Source: Symbiodinium natans (Eukaryota; Sar; Dinophyceae; Suessiales; Symbiodiniaceae). From it: a DNA stretch of 50,000 bases. This document shows, piece after piece, positions 1 through 11,000 of the stretch (position 1 is its first letter; each line of letters begins with the position of its first letter). The stretch is from the NCBI GenBank assembly GCA_905221605.1, contig CAJNDS010002555.1, positions 82,501 through 132,500 of the forward strand, in the 5' to 3' direction. The notes below the pieces were generated by a model. The model was not told the origin of the DNA and did no database searches. It saw only the letters and a list, made by a program, of their open reading frames with translations. The position numbers and the translations under genes are program-made.

Positions 1-198
1 TCAGGGTTTGGGGGTTTGGGGTCGCGGAAAAAATATAGAACTGGGGTCCAGGATGATACGGGCACCCTTATTCTGAGCCAGCTCGATTTAAAAACCGAGC
101 CCGGAAACCAAGCAAGGCAAGAGAGTACGATGGGGCCTTCCTGGATCCCTTAACCTCGTGCGGGGAACGGGGAAGAGATAGCTACAAGTGCACTACAT

Positions 199-314
199 AT
201 GAAAGGTGATGATAACGATGATAAACATGATGATGGTGATGATGATGATGGTGATGATGGTGATGATGGTGATGATGGTAATGATGGTGATGATGGTGAT
301 GATGGTGATGATGG

Positions 315-353
<39 letters not shown>

Positions 354-405
354 CAATGATGATAACAATGATGATAACAGTAATGATAATGAACAATGTT
401 GCTGA
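199..405. repeat. GAT/GGT trinucleotide microsatellite
   Basis: Imperfect GATGATGGT-type tandem repeat. Its open frames on both strands are homopolymeric (Asp, Met, Ser, His, Ile) and not genes. Confidence 0.95.
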
Positions 406-600
406 CGATGATAATAATGGCAAAAACAAACGTAAAAAAGTCATACAACCGGTGGCAATGATAACAACGATGAGAATGAGGATACTGGTGACAATGATGG
501 CGTACTGGTACGAAAAGCAATAGCAAAATAGAAACCACACTAAGAAGTTCTGAAGGAGACCATGGAGTTTGCCACTTGAACTTGGGAGACCACCCGAACT

Positions 601-763
601 TGGGATGTTCCCCCTTATACTAGCAGTCCTTCATAAGGATTCTGGTACCCCCTATTCTTCTCCCTATTAAGGACTGTGACTACCCTAAATCCTAAACCCT
701 AAACCCTAAAAGGGGGTACCATACTCCCTCTTAAGGACTGTTAGTATAAGGGGGACCATCCCA
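601..763. mobile_element. Small inverted-repeat (MITE-like) element, copy 1
   Basis: Terminal inverted repeats of about 28 bp: 601-629 against 735-763, sharing CCCCCTTATACTA and CAGTCCTT cores with two mismatches. The interior contains CCCTAAA heptamers. No transposase. Confidence 0.75.
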
Positions 764-1293
764 AACCCCAGCCATCATGGGAATCTTCCGGCCACGAGCA
801 TCGCCGGTGCACACAGACCCCACGAGCTTTCCGGGAGTGCCTGGGGTGCCGGAAGGCTTCCGCCCTGACCTCTAAACCCCAAACCCCAACTCCTAAACCC
901 TAAACCCTAAACCCTAAAGCTCCGCAAACCAAAAACCGTGGAGAGGCCTCGTGGCGCTTGCCCACCGCCTCATTCAAACGATGCCTGGCGTTCCGGGTTT
1001 TCGCGGCTCTTCGGGCTTGGACGCTTTGTGACTAGGCTTTCTTGGGGCTCTCAGTAATTCTCAGGGTTCTTAGGGCACGGAGGGTTCTTAGGGGTCTTAC
1101 TAGTACCTAGTAGTTCTTAGGGTTCCTAGGTCTCTTGTTAGGGTTGTTTGTCTTTAGGGTTTAGGGCAGAGTTCGGGGCTGAGAGTCTCAAGGTTTTGCC
1201 CTTGAGCCTTTGAACGGTTGAACGCTTCGGGCCGTTCTCGGGCTCGTTTGAGGATGGCCTACGGCCCTGCCCTTTTTTGGCGGGCGCAATGGA
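764..1293. other. No firm gene
   Basis: GC-rich non-repeat DNA broken by short heptamer runs. On the minus strand, weak exon-like segments lie near 770-834 (HSRKARG) and 943-963 (AVGKRHE), too short to call. Confidence 0.4.
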
Positions 1294-1398
1294 CCCTAAA
1301 CCCTAAACCCTAAACCCTAAAACCTAAACCCTAAACCCTAAACCCTAAACCCTAAACCCTAAACCCTAAACCCTAAACCCTAACCCTAAACCCTAAAC
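1294..1398. repeat. CCCTAAA telomere-like array
   Basis: About fifteen near-perfect heptamers (CCCTAAA on plus). One of dozens of such interior arrays in this window. Confidence 0.97.
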
Positions 1399-1871
1399 TG
1401 GTGAGTTCAAGGGTGCAGTTAGGACTTAGATCCTTGAACCTGGCCCGAGGTGAGGGTTGCTGACACATGGGGTCGCCCGTCTACCCCAGACCATGCCCCG
1501 TCCTTCATAGACCACACAAGACCGTGAACACAGACAAAACGGGGAAACCTTAAACCTCTAAACCCTTGACCCTACTAAACCCTGAACCCTTAAACTTAAA
1601 CCTTCAACTTAAACCACGCCAAGGGACTAAGAAAGTCATGGCCACCGCTAAGTCCCGAAACCCATGTGCGGCCCCAAACCCTAACCCTAAACCCTAAACC
1701 CTCAACCCTAAACCCTAAACCCTAAACCCTAAACCCTAAACCCTAGCACCCTAAACCCTAGCACCCTAAACCCTAAATCCTAAACCCTAAACCCCAAACA
1801 AACCCTAAACCCTAAGGCCCTAAACCTCAAGGCCCTCCAAAACCCTGAGCTTTTCTTCTTGCGTTGGGGGC

Positions 1872-1955
1872 CGGAATAATGAGAATAGGGTTTTGGGTGG
1901 TCTTTATAGTATCATTGCAAAGGGACCATAAGGAATATTACTATTAATTATTCCG
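1872..1955. mobile_element. 84-bp inverted-repeat element
   Basis: Nine-bp terminal inverted repeats CGGAATAAT / ATTATTCCG. The interior AGGGACCATAAGG recurs at 14699-14711 inside a second copy (14659-14733). Confidence 0.55.
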
Positions 1956-1990
1956 ACCCCTAAATTATTCTAAACCCTAAACCCTAGACC

Positions 1991-2032
1991 CTACCTCTTC
2001 TGCTTCACCTTCTTGTCGATCTCCTGGTTCAC
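1991..2032 (-). CDS. Gene B exon: VNQEIDKKVKQKR, then TAG or splice
   Basis: Acceptor CCCCAG|G. Either terminates at TAG (1991-1993) or splices at AG|GT near 1995. If spliced, a phase-compatible candidate begins near 834 (HSRKARG...). Confidence 0.45.
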   Translation of the reverse strand: MNQEIDKKVKQKR

Positions 2033-5000
2033 CTGGGGGAAACCCGCCCAGTCGGAAACTTTGGGGGTCTGTCTCGGGGCTTTGAGGTTGAGGGTTGGGG
2101 GTTTAGGGTTTGTGGTTTAGGGTTTAGGGTTTAGGGTTTAGGGTTTAGGGTTTAGGGTTTAGGGTTTAGGGTTTATCTACCCCCCTCTATACCCCCCTTT
2201 GCTAGGTTCCCCCCTTAAAAAATCCTAACTAGGCTTAAATACAGCCCTAAATATGGGTGGAACCTAAGGGAGAGTAGTCCAGAGGGGGGTAGTACGGGCA
2301 TGAGTTTAGGGTTTGGGGCCTTTGGCTTTGGGTTCGGGGCGCTGGGTCGCATCGATGGCGGTGGGTTGCTCTAAGCTATGGGCCCAAAGTTGTTGCCGCA
2401 CCATCATTTGCCACCACCCTAAACCCGGAACCCTAAACCCGAAACCCTAAACCCCAATCTTCCCTAAAAGCCCTGAAAAGCTTCGGCGCTTCGGGCGGGC
2501 CTCGTCCATCTCTGACTGCCACGCCTGGACGAGCTCATCTGCCTGGGGACACTGAAAGTGCCCTAAACCCCAAACCTGAAAACACCTAAAGCCCCTACAG
2601 TAACCCTGAACCCGAAACCCTGAACCCGAAAAGTTCTAACTATGGTCTTAAAGTATGGTAATTGTGCTTCTAACTTGTAACTACCCATGAACCTCCAAGC
2701 ATCCCTAAACCCTAAACCCTACACCCGAAACCCTAAACCCTAAACCCTAAAGTCTTCAGGAGGCCAGAGGCATCCGAAACCCCAGCAGTGCCTTGCCCAT
2801 GAGCGACTTGAAGAGCTGCTCGCGGACGTCCTTGCCCAGTAGGCAGCCGCAACTTCGGGTTTTCGGGTTTAGGGTTTAGGGTTTCGGGTTTAGGGTTTTA
2901 GGGGGTTTGGGGGCGTGGGGGCTCAGGGGCGTAGGGGGGCTTAGGAGCTCAGGGTTTAAGGTTTTCGTGGTTTAGGGTTTAGGGGTTTAGGGGGAGCTTG
3001 GGCCGCTTGTTGGATGCCAACAGCTTCTGGCCTCCTGTTCTGAGCCGGCGATTCCGTTCATGGGGGCTACAGGGCCCCAGGATGGGGCGGGGGTTGAACC
3101 GTTTGGGCTCAGGGCAGTCGTTGTGGTTTTTTGACATGAGTCCAGGCAAAACTAAACCCTAAACCCTAAACCCTAAACCCTAAACCCTAAACCTCCCCGA
3201 AAGCAAGAGAACCTGGACACCAGGGTGCGGCTAAACATAACCCTGGCCTGCTGCAGGTGCTTAAAGAAAGCCGCAAAGGTCTCGACGTACTCAGACTCCA
3301 CCTGATTTGGGGGTTTCCGAAAATTGGGGGTACCCTTTTGGGGGGTTCCAGGCAAGCCAGAACCCTCAACCCGCAATATTCTAATCTTATCCTTTGATAC
3401 GGTTTTTGTATTATAAAATTACAACATTATGATATCCTAACGTTATGTTATCATTATATTCTAATAACATTACACTATCAGAAATATCACAATAACTCCA
3501 TAGCAACATAATATACTTGGTATTTATTCATCTAGTCTTACAGTCTTACAGTCTTACAGTATGAATCTAAACCCTAAACCCGAAACAGTAAACCCGAAAC
3601 CCTAAACCCTAAACCCTTCAGGGTCTCCAGTTGAAAGGGCACCAGGAGGTGGGGGATGCGCCACGCGCACCTGGCCCACGGTGCGGTCCAGCTGGCCGAT
3701 TTCCTCGGCGCACCTGGGGATCTCCGGCTTAGGGGAAAAAACTAAGCCATAAACCCTAAACCCTAAGCCCTAAGCGCTAAACCCTAGACCCTAAACCCTA
3801 AACCCCAGACCCTAAACCCTAAACCCTAAACCCGAAATCCTAAACCCTCGGGGTGGAGGCGATGTAGGGCTCAGGGGCACTGCACCTCCATTCGGTTGGT
3901 AGGGCCGTACAGGGACGAGGGCCCTTCGGAGGGGGGGGGGGGTTCCGAATGTAGGGGTATAGGGTTTCGGGTTTAGGGTTTAGGGTTTAGGGTTTAGGGT
4001 TTAGGGTTTAGGGTTTAGGGTTTAGGGTTTAGGGTTTAGGGTTTAGGGTTACTCTGAACCAGGATCCTTGGAAGGCAAGTTCAAGCCACGGCACTTTCGG
4101 ACCAAGGTGGCCGCCTGCAGGGCTCGGAGCTTCTCTCATATAGGGGGCTGAATAGCTAGAATAGGGTTTTAGGGGTATGCGGGCGAAAGCCTGTCGAAGT
4201 CAATAATTAAAGAAGATGTCATCTGCATCCTCAGCAATAGCTCAGAGCACTGAACAGATCTACAACTTGCTGCAGATGGATTGCAGCAGAAAAAGCATTG
4301 CATCATATTTCTGTGACCAAAGGTCCAGAGTCTGTACAGGAATATCATGCGACTTAGGACATCTTCGTGTGAGATTCCTAGGTTCAATCGAGTAATTAAG
4401 AAGTTTCTTGCAGCAAGCACATTCTTCAGCAGGAGCCCACACAGGTTCAAGCACATGTGTGCGAATGTCGTTTTCAAGAAGCTGGCTCTGTTTGAATCTT
4501 TCAAGGCAAACTTTAAACCTGGCAAGTCTTTTGCAAGCGGCATTGAAACGCTTAAGCGGTCCAGGCTTAGGTGGAAGGGCACCACGAATTTCTTGCGCAG
4601 TCATAGAATTCCATTTTTCAAGTGTGACATGGGTGATGCAAGGGATGTTTTTGTGAACCCCTTGATTGCAATCACTACGGAGATCAAAAATCTGATCGAC
4701 CCAAGGAAGGCGAAATTTGGAAGACAACCTGGGGACAGGCCAATCTTTACACAGCGGAATGGTCATAAGGCTTGCGCTAACAGTTCCAACCGCATTACAA
4801 AATTGGACAGGGGTAATGCGGAGAACCTGCGAATTAACACAATCCGACAGACGAGCATCAACACGAATGGCTTGTAGATCAGATGCGGCTTTCGTCAGAT
4901 CCCAAGCAGGGATGAAGTAAAGACTCTCCGGGAATGCAGTTTCGGGCGGGAAAGTTTCAAGCCATTTAGCCTGTCTTTCATGGCCCACTACGAGATGGCT

Positions 5001-8000
5001 AAGATCATCATTATCGCCTTGATTTTGAAAAATGTAGGTAGTGAGAAGCCTAAATTTGTATGACGCCATGCCTACAAATTGACAATCGCGAAGGAAACTT
5101 GCAGAAGAACCGCCGCGCTGAACAAAAAGGGCAAGAGCTTGTGTCCAAGTTTTAATTTTGGTAGCATGAACAGCTGCTTGATTAGTCCATTTAGTCCAAA
5201 AGCTAAAGAGGAGCGCAAAATCTTTAGAAGTGCTGCCCCATCTATTCCATGAAGTGCGATTAATCGGGGGATTCCATTTGAAAGAAATAGGGCACACAGC
5301 TCTCCCAAGTGAAAATTGCTGATTATGACTGCGAAAGATGTTGCCGGCAATAGAGACTGTGTCTGTGTGAGTTATGCTGTGCTGTGCGAACTGGTCATAC
5401 AGTTCAGGGTTGCGGCACAACTCCATCCATTGCCAAAGCAGTTGAATGACATGCAGCTGCAACTTTGGCCATAAGATACGCGTGGGACGAGGCATCTGAG
5501 TCGTACAAATCATGGCACAGGAAGCACAAGAAGGCCACGAAACGCGATCTAACAGCTCACTCGGCCAGTGAGCTCTCAGATTAGCAAATCTCGGGCAATC
5601 CCACACAATATGTTGGATATTCCCCACCTCATGAAGACAAAATTGGCAATGCGGAGTCTGCTTGATGTTCATTTTGTGCAACCGGTACGGCGTAGCGTGT
5701 GCGTCCGAAAGAAGGCGATAAAGAGGATTCTTATACGGACTGCTAGGCTCCAGCGAACGTAAAAGTTTAGTGGTGGCTTCAATATCGGTGTGAATGATCC
5801 CTTGCCATTTTGAATGCTTTGCATCAAGAGTTGAAAAATGTCGCTGCCGAATAAGCATCCTGATAAAATGTGCAAATTTTTCTTTGTCCGGCTCATAGAA
5901 GGAAATTTGACCAAACTCACGGTGCTTAAGAAGACCATCAGCAATATCCAGCTCGCAATCAAGCCAATCAACATCTCTCTGCAAGATCGTGTACGGGCCA
6001 AACAGGGAGCGGTTGCATTGCATGGCATGTGTAGCAAAATCTTTAACTTGCAGGATAATTTGAGGAGCTTGCATATACACACGCCTCCAGAAAGTCAGGT
6101 TGTGGTAAACCATGGCACTTTCAGGATCAAATTGATGCGTGCGCTCACAGAAGACTGCATGTGCAACCTGAGTTTGGCATGGCCTAAATGATGTAGCCTC
6201 GAAAATTTTTGATCGCAGATTATCAACCTGTGCTTTGGTAGGACGTGCTGCAGAAGACGGATAGCAGAGCGCGGGGATGATTTTGCGCGCAACAACGGTA
6301 ACGGCGTTGTCATGAGATATTTTTGATCTGACCAGCTTGTTGAGAAGAACAAGACAATTCCGCAAGATTGGTGCAAAGAAACTAGACATGCTGCTACCTT
6401 GGAGAGGAAGGGGGATACCAAGATAGGCCACTTCTTTTTGTCTGCTAACTTCGTATCCATCAAGCCACCATAGGTTAGTATCTTTTGGGTTGTTTCCAAA
6501 GGCAATAGTTTTTGCTTGTGTCTTGAACCCATGATGTGCATCCCAAATCTGAGTTGCATGAAAAGACTCTTGCAGTTGATTATTATCTTGGCTAATAAGA
6601 AGTCGATCATCTACAAAAACTTTTGCAAGGATCCTATCAGTGGGGATTTCAGAAGTCCACGCGCCTAACAGGGAAGCAGCCGCAAGCATACTTAAAGGGT
6701 CTCCTTGTGGAATTCCCTTGGTAGCATGGAACTTATGCTTAGATACAGCTCCATTCAAGGAGGCGTAACGACAAATATTTTTGAGCATGTAGTGCCATGT
6801 GGCAACGACATTGCTTGGAACACCAATGTGGACAAGGATGGCGCATGCCTTATCCTGTGGCACGTTGTCGAAGAATTTTTCCGTATCTATAGCTGCTCCT
6901 TGGATGACTGCCCGATGTTGAGGGTCAAGCTTCCACGTGGATTCGCAAAGGAGAGCTGCAGGAAGCCATGCAAAATACGCACTACGCCCTTTGACACCTC
7001 CCACAGAGTGATGCGGTATATGATACTGAACCTGCGCATGAATCGCAAGGACAGTCTTGCAAAACAATCTGTACGCAACAGGCGCAATGGTAAGGGGACG
7101 AAGGTCCTTGACCGTCGTTTTGCCTTGTTTTTTGGGTATACAGGTCATTTTGCAATTGAGCCACGCGTTAGGTACACGGTGAACAAGCGTAGACTTGTAG
7201 AATATGGCAGCAAGAAACTTGATGGCAAAAGGGGGCAGTTTTTTAAGGTGAAAAACTTCAATGCCATCAATGCCTGGCGCTTTGGAGGCATCAGAGCTGC
7301 TGACGATATTCTGAAGAGATGTAGTAAAAACATCAAACTGCTGCTGCTCAGGGGCCTCAAGCGACATAACGGTAGGCTCCCGAGGAAATTCAAAATCATC
7401 AGATTTGTAGATGCGAGAGAAATAGGTTGTGATTTCCTCCAATGAGTCATGCAGGGAAGTTGTGAATCCCTGCACCCCAAAAGCGTCACTGGCAATGCAT
7501 GAAGGAATCGGCGGTGCGGGAAGCCTGGCCCATTTAAACAAGTTTTTCATCCAAGTATGTGGTTTTTGGTCATCCTTAGAGATGCAAGATCTCCATTTTT
7601 TCAATTTGTTTTTGCTGATACGAACAAGTTTGTCCGTCAAAGCTTTGCGAAGGCTCCAGTTTTGCTCAAAAATGGCATGCTGAAGTTGCTCAACAATTTT
7701 GTTCTTGCGAAAGTTGTCCCGAAGCCGGAAAGCAGGCTGAAGCCCCAGTACTGCACCGCATGGATTGTGACACACATGGAAAGTCTTACACCAATCATAC
7801 CAATCATCCTCAATGTCACTGTTTTGAAAATTGGTAGAAAATTGCTGAAAAGCGTGTCTCCATTTGTCATCGTCTTGTTCTGACGTGATGAACTGATGGT
7901 TATGGTATATCTCCCAGGTCGGTTTTTGCTGAAAATCATTTGCCATCGAAGTTTGCAAAAGAAAGTGACCTTTATCAAGAATTTGCTGAGAAGTTATAGG

Positions 8001-11000
8001 GGCAATGTGTTCTTTGATACAGTCGGTTACTGCGATGGTGTCAATAGAGCTGCAATGCCCATTTGAATGCTTGTAGGTACAGAAGTCGCAATTGGTGTTA
8101 AGCGTGAGCGCGTACCAACCTCTAGCATTCAAGTCATGAACAAAAAGCCCTTCCCTAGAATCAGCATTAATATCCGCAAAGAAGATGCAATCCTCATGCG
8201 CGAGGCTATGCATGAACTCGCACATTTCACTAAGGAAAGGAGCACTATCCTGTGTAGGGGCATATGCAGTGATACAGGTGATCCACTTGCTGTTCATGAA
8301 AATCTTAATGGCAAGAAAACGGCCTTGTTTTTCCCACCGTGACATTTCCGGGTAGCAAATTTCTTGAACAGGCAGATGACTTTTAACAACAAAAGCAACC
8401 CCAGGAATAAGCTGATCTAAGTGAATGGATTTTTTGTTGTGACCTTGCATTTTGTAATTGGGCAGCGTGCCGAAGAAAATGTTGAAGCCATCACGCGTGA
8501 AAGATTTTCTAACACCATGAGCAGCATCAGCGCCAACGCGCACTTCCTGAATGGCGAGCACATCAAGATCTAAAGCTTTGAGGTCATGAATGTGCGGGGT
8601 GATGGCATTAACATTCCACGTGCCAATTTTAGACCGAGGATTGGGAAGAGCAGCAGCTTGCGCAATCGTGGTGCGGTTGAAGGCTTCTTCCCACGTATTA
8701 GGCAAGTTTTGCTGAGATGATGGGAGGGAGTGCGTAGGGTCCGAAACACAAGGCGCAGGGATCGCCTCGTGATGGACCGCCCCCCCTCAAAGGTCAGTAC
8801 TAATATGTGGAGCAGCTGCAGCTGGCTGAAGCGCCGCAACCTGCGCAACTAAAGTCTGGATTTTCTCAAGAAGTTCAGAAATTTGTTTTTGCTGTGCTTG
8901 ATTTTGCTCATGCATTTGACGCAATTGACGTTTAAGTTCACCTTTAGGCGTCTCAAGTTCATCCATTTCTTCGTCCGACGGTGGTCCATTCTGAAGCAAC
9001 TCAACAGGTCTACGCTTAACCGGAGCGCTACGTAACAGGGCCTCCGCAAAAGTAGGCTGTGAACTTGGGGTGCTTTTATGAGCCTTACTGTTACGCCATT
9101 GCGCGTTCCAAGAGTTATATGCAAATGATGGCGCAGCTGCAGCGTGTGGGGTCGCTGGGGAAACCTGCCGAGACTTCTTCGCAGCCGTGATGCGAAGCAT
9201 GCGTCTCTCATACCCGAAATTAATTGGACATCCCCAAATGGGAGGGTCTTGAGCTGACCGAACCAACCAGGTACACACACCAAATTTCCACCGACGATCA
9301 GTAGGAGCAACAGTCGCAGACCATTTAATCTGTTGAAGCACTTCTTGGATGTCTGTCACATCCCACTCAGGGCTACAATTTCCAAGAAAATACGCAGGTT
9401 CTTCAGTGCGCCCAAGCTGTTGCTTAATCTGCTCAAGCTCTTTAACTCTCGCGCGAATCGCCCACGTACCGCGTAGCCAGAACGCACCTAGATGAAGGCC
9501 ATGAAATTGTTGAAGAATGTCTTGGACATCTTCTTCCGGCAGAGCCCGGCCATTGGCTTTAAGCCACAAGTGATGTATACCTCCTTTGACGGAGGCCGGC
9601 CCATTAATTTGGATCTTGCCAGGGGCAGAGATTGATAGGAACTTATCAACATCTTGCTGCTTGACTCGGATGGATATTTGATACCACGTTTTATCACCAT
9701 CTTTTTTGACATATTGCGGGTGCCAGGTATCTTGGATCTCATGTTGAAAATGTTTTTGTTGCGCAGAGATAGCAGAAATAATCCATTGTCTGATCGCGGG
9801 AATTTTCTTTTGCTGAATTTCAAGTTGTGTTTGAGCACTGGCTCCTTCATCACAGTAAGTAACATACAAAACAGCAGTTTTGGAAGTGTCAGGCTTGGTG
9901 ATGTGAACTCGGGCAGCCGTTTTCATGTATGTCACCTCGTGCGCTGTGAGCTGATGAAGGTAAGCTTGCATGGAAACCTTTTGGGTGGTACCATTTTGCG
10001 TGCGCTCAACCTCGACAAAGAGAGATTCAGGATCTCCGACGCCAATGCAAAATGGCTTGGGGCATAAAACAGCAATAGGGAAAGGTTTCCCTGCCGCTTG
10101 CTCAGACAACTTCTTGGCTTCTTCTTCAGACTCCGTGAGATAAACAGCTCCATGATGAGGGACAAACTCCTGCAAGGGCTTGACATTCCATCCATGGGGG
10201 TCAAGGGAAAATTTGACAGGACTTCGATTCTCCAGTCGCTTTCCTTTGCCTTTGCCATTGCCTTTGCTATTGCGCGCGAAAGTTTTCTGATCAGCACGGG
10301 TGTCGATTCCTGTTGCTGGCAATTCAGCGGGGGCTATGTCAGATTTGCCTTTGCCATGTTTAGTTCCCTGACCTTTACCTTCTGTTTTTGACAGGGGTCG
10401 CGCATTTGAAGTACTCGGGGTTTGCTGACTAGTTTGTGCAAGGATCGGAACTCCCATCCTCTTGGCAGCGGCAGTGACGCAGTCAAGAAGATGCTTGGGG
10501 TCTGTAGTCCGCTGAATTTTTTGCATCAAACGATTGTCAGAAACCAAAAGCATTCGGACTTGCTTGGGCTGCAGTCCATGCGGGATTTCTTTTAGCTTTT
10601 GAACCATTTTGGAAACATCAACTTTATTGGGTAAGAATTGTTGATCTCCTTTTGCCCCCCCTTCAAGATCAGCATTTTGTCCATTGAGGACGCACACATG
10701 GTAAGAAAGCATCGTATCATCACCAGACAGATTCGAGACATGATTGATTGGAGGGTGCGGCGAGGGAAAACTTTCTTCAGGATCCTGAGAGGTATCGACG
10801 ACAGTAACTGGCGACAGCCTGTGATGATCAAGTGATACATCTTCAGGATTGCCTACGGATTGCCGCCCATCAGAGCACGAGTAGTTAAGGCCGAAAGGAT
10901 GAAGAGGCTGCTTAGGTGAAGCTGGTGCATTTTGACTGTAATTCCATGCTTCACAAGGGCCATTACGTCTAATGAAAGACCGTATACTTTCAGCCCATGA

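Noticed and set aside
182-540. Overlapping open frames encoding poly-His, poly-Ile, poly-Ser, poly-Met and poly-Asp
   Set aside because: They are the six readings of one GAT-type microsatellite.
4347-8342. Plus-strand and alternative-frame open frames across the retrotransposon
   Set aside because: They are shadows of ORF2, which alone carries the endonuclease and reverse transcriptase motifs.
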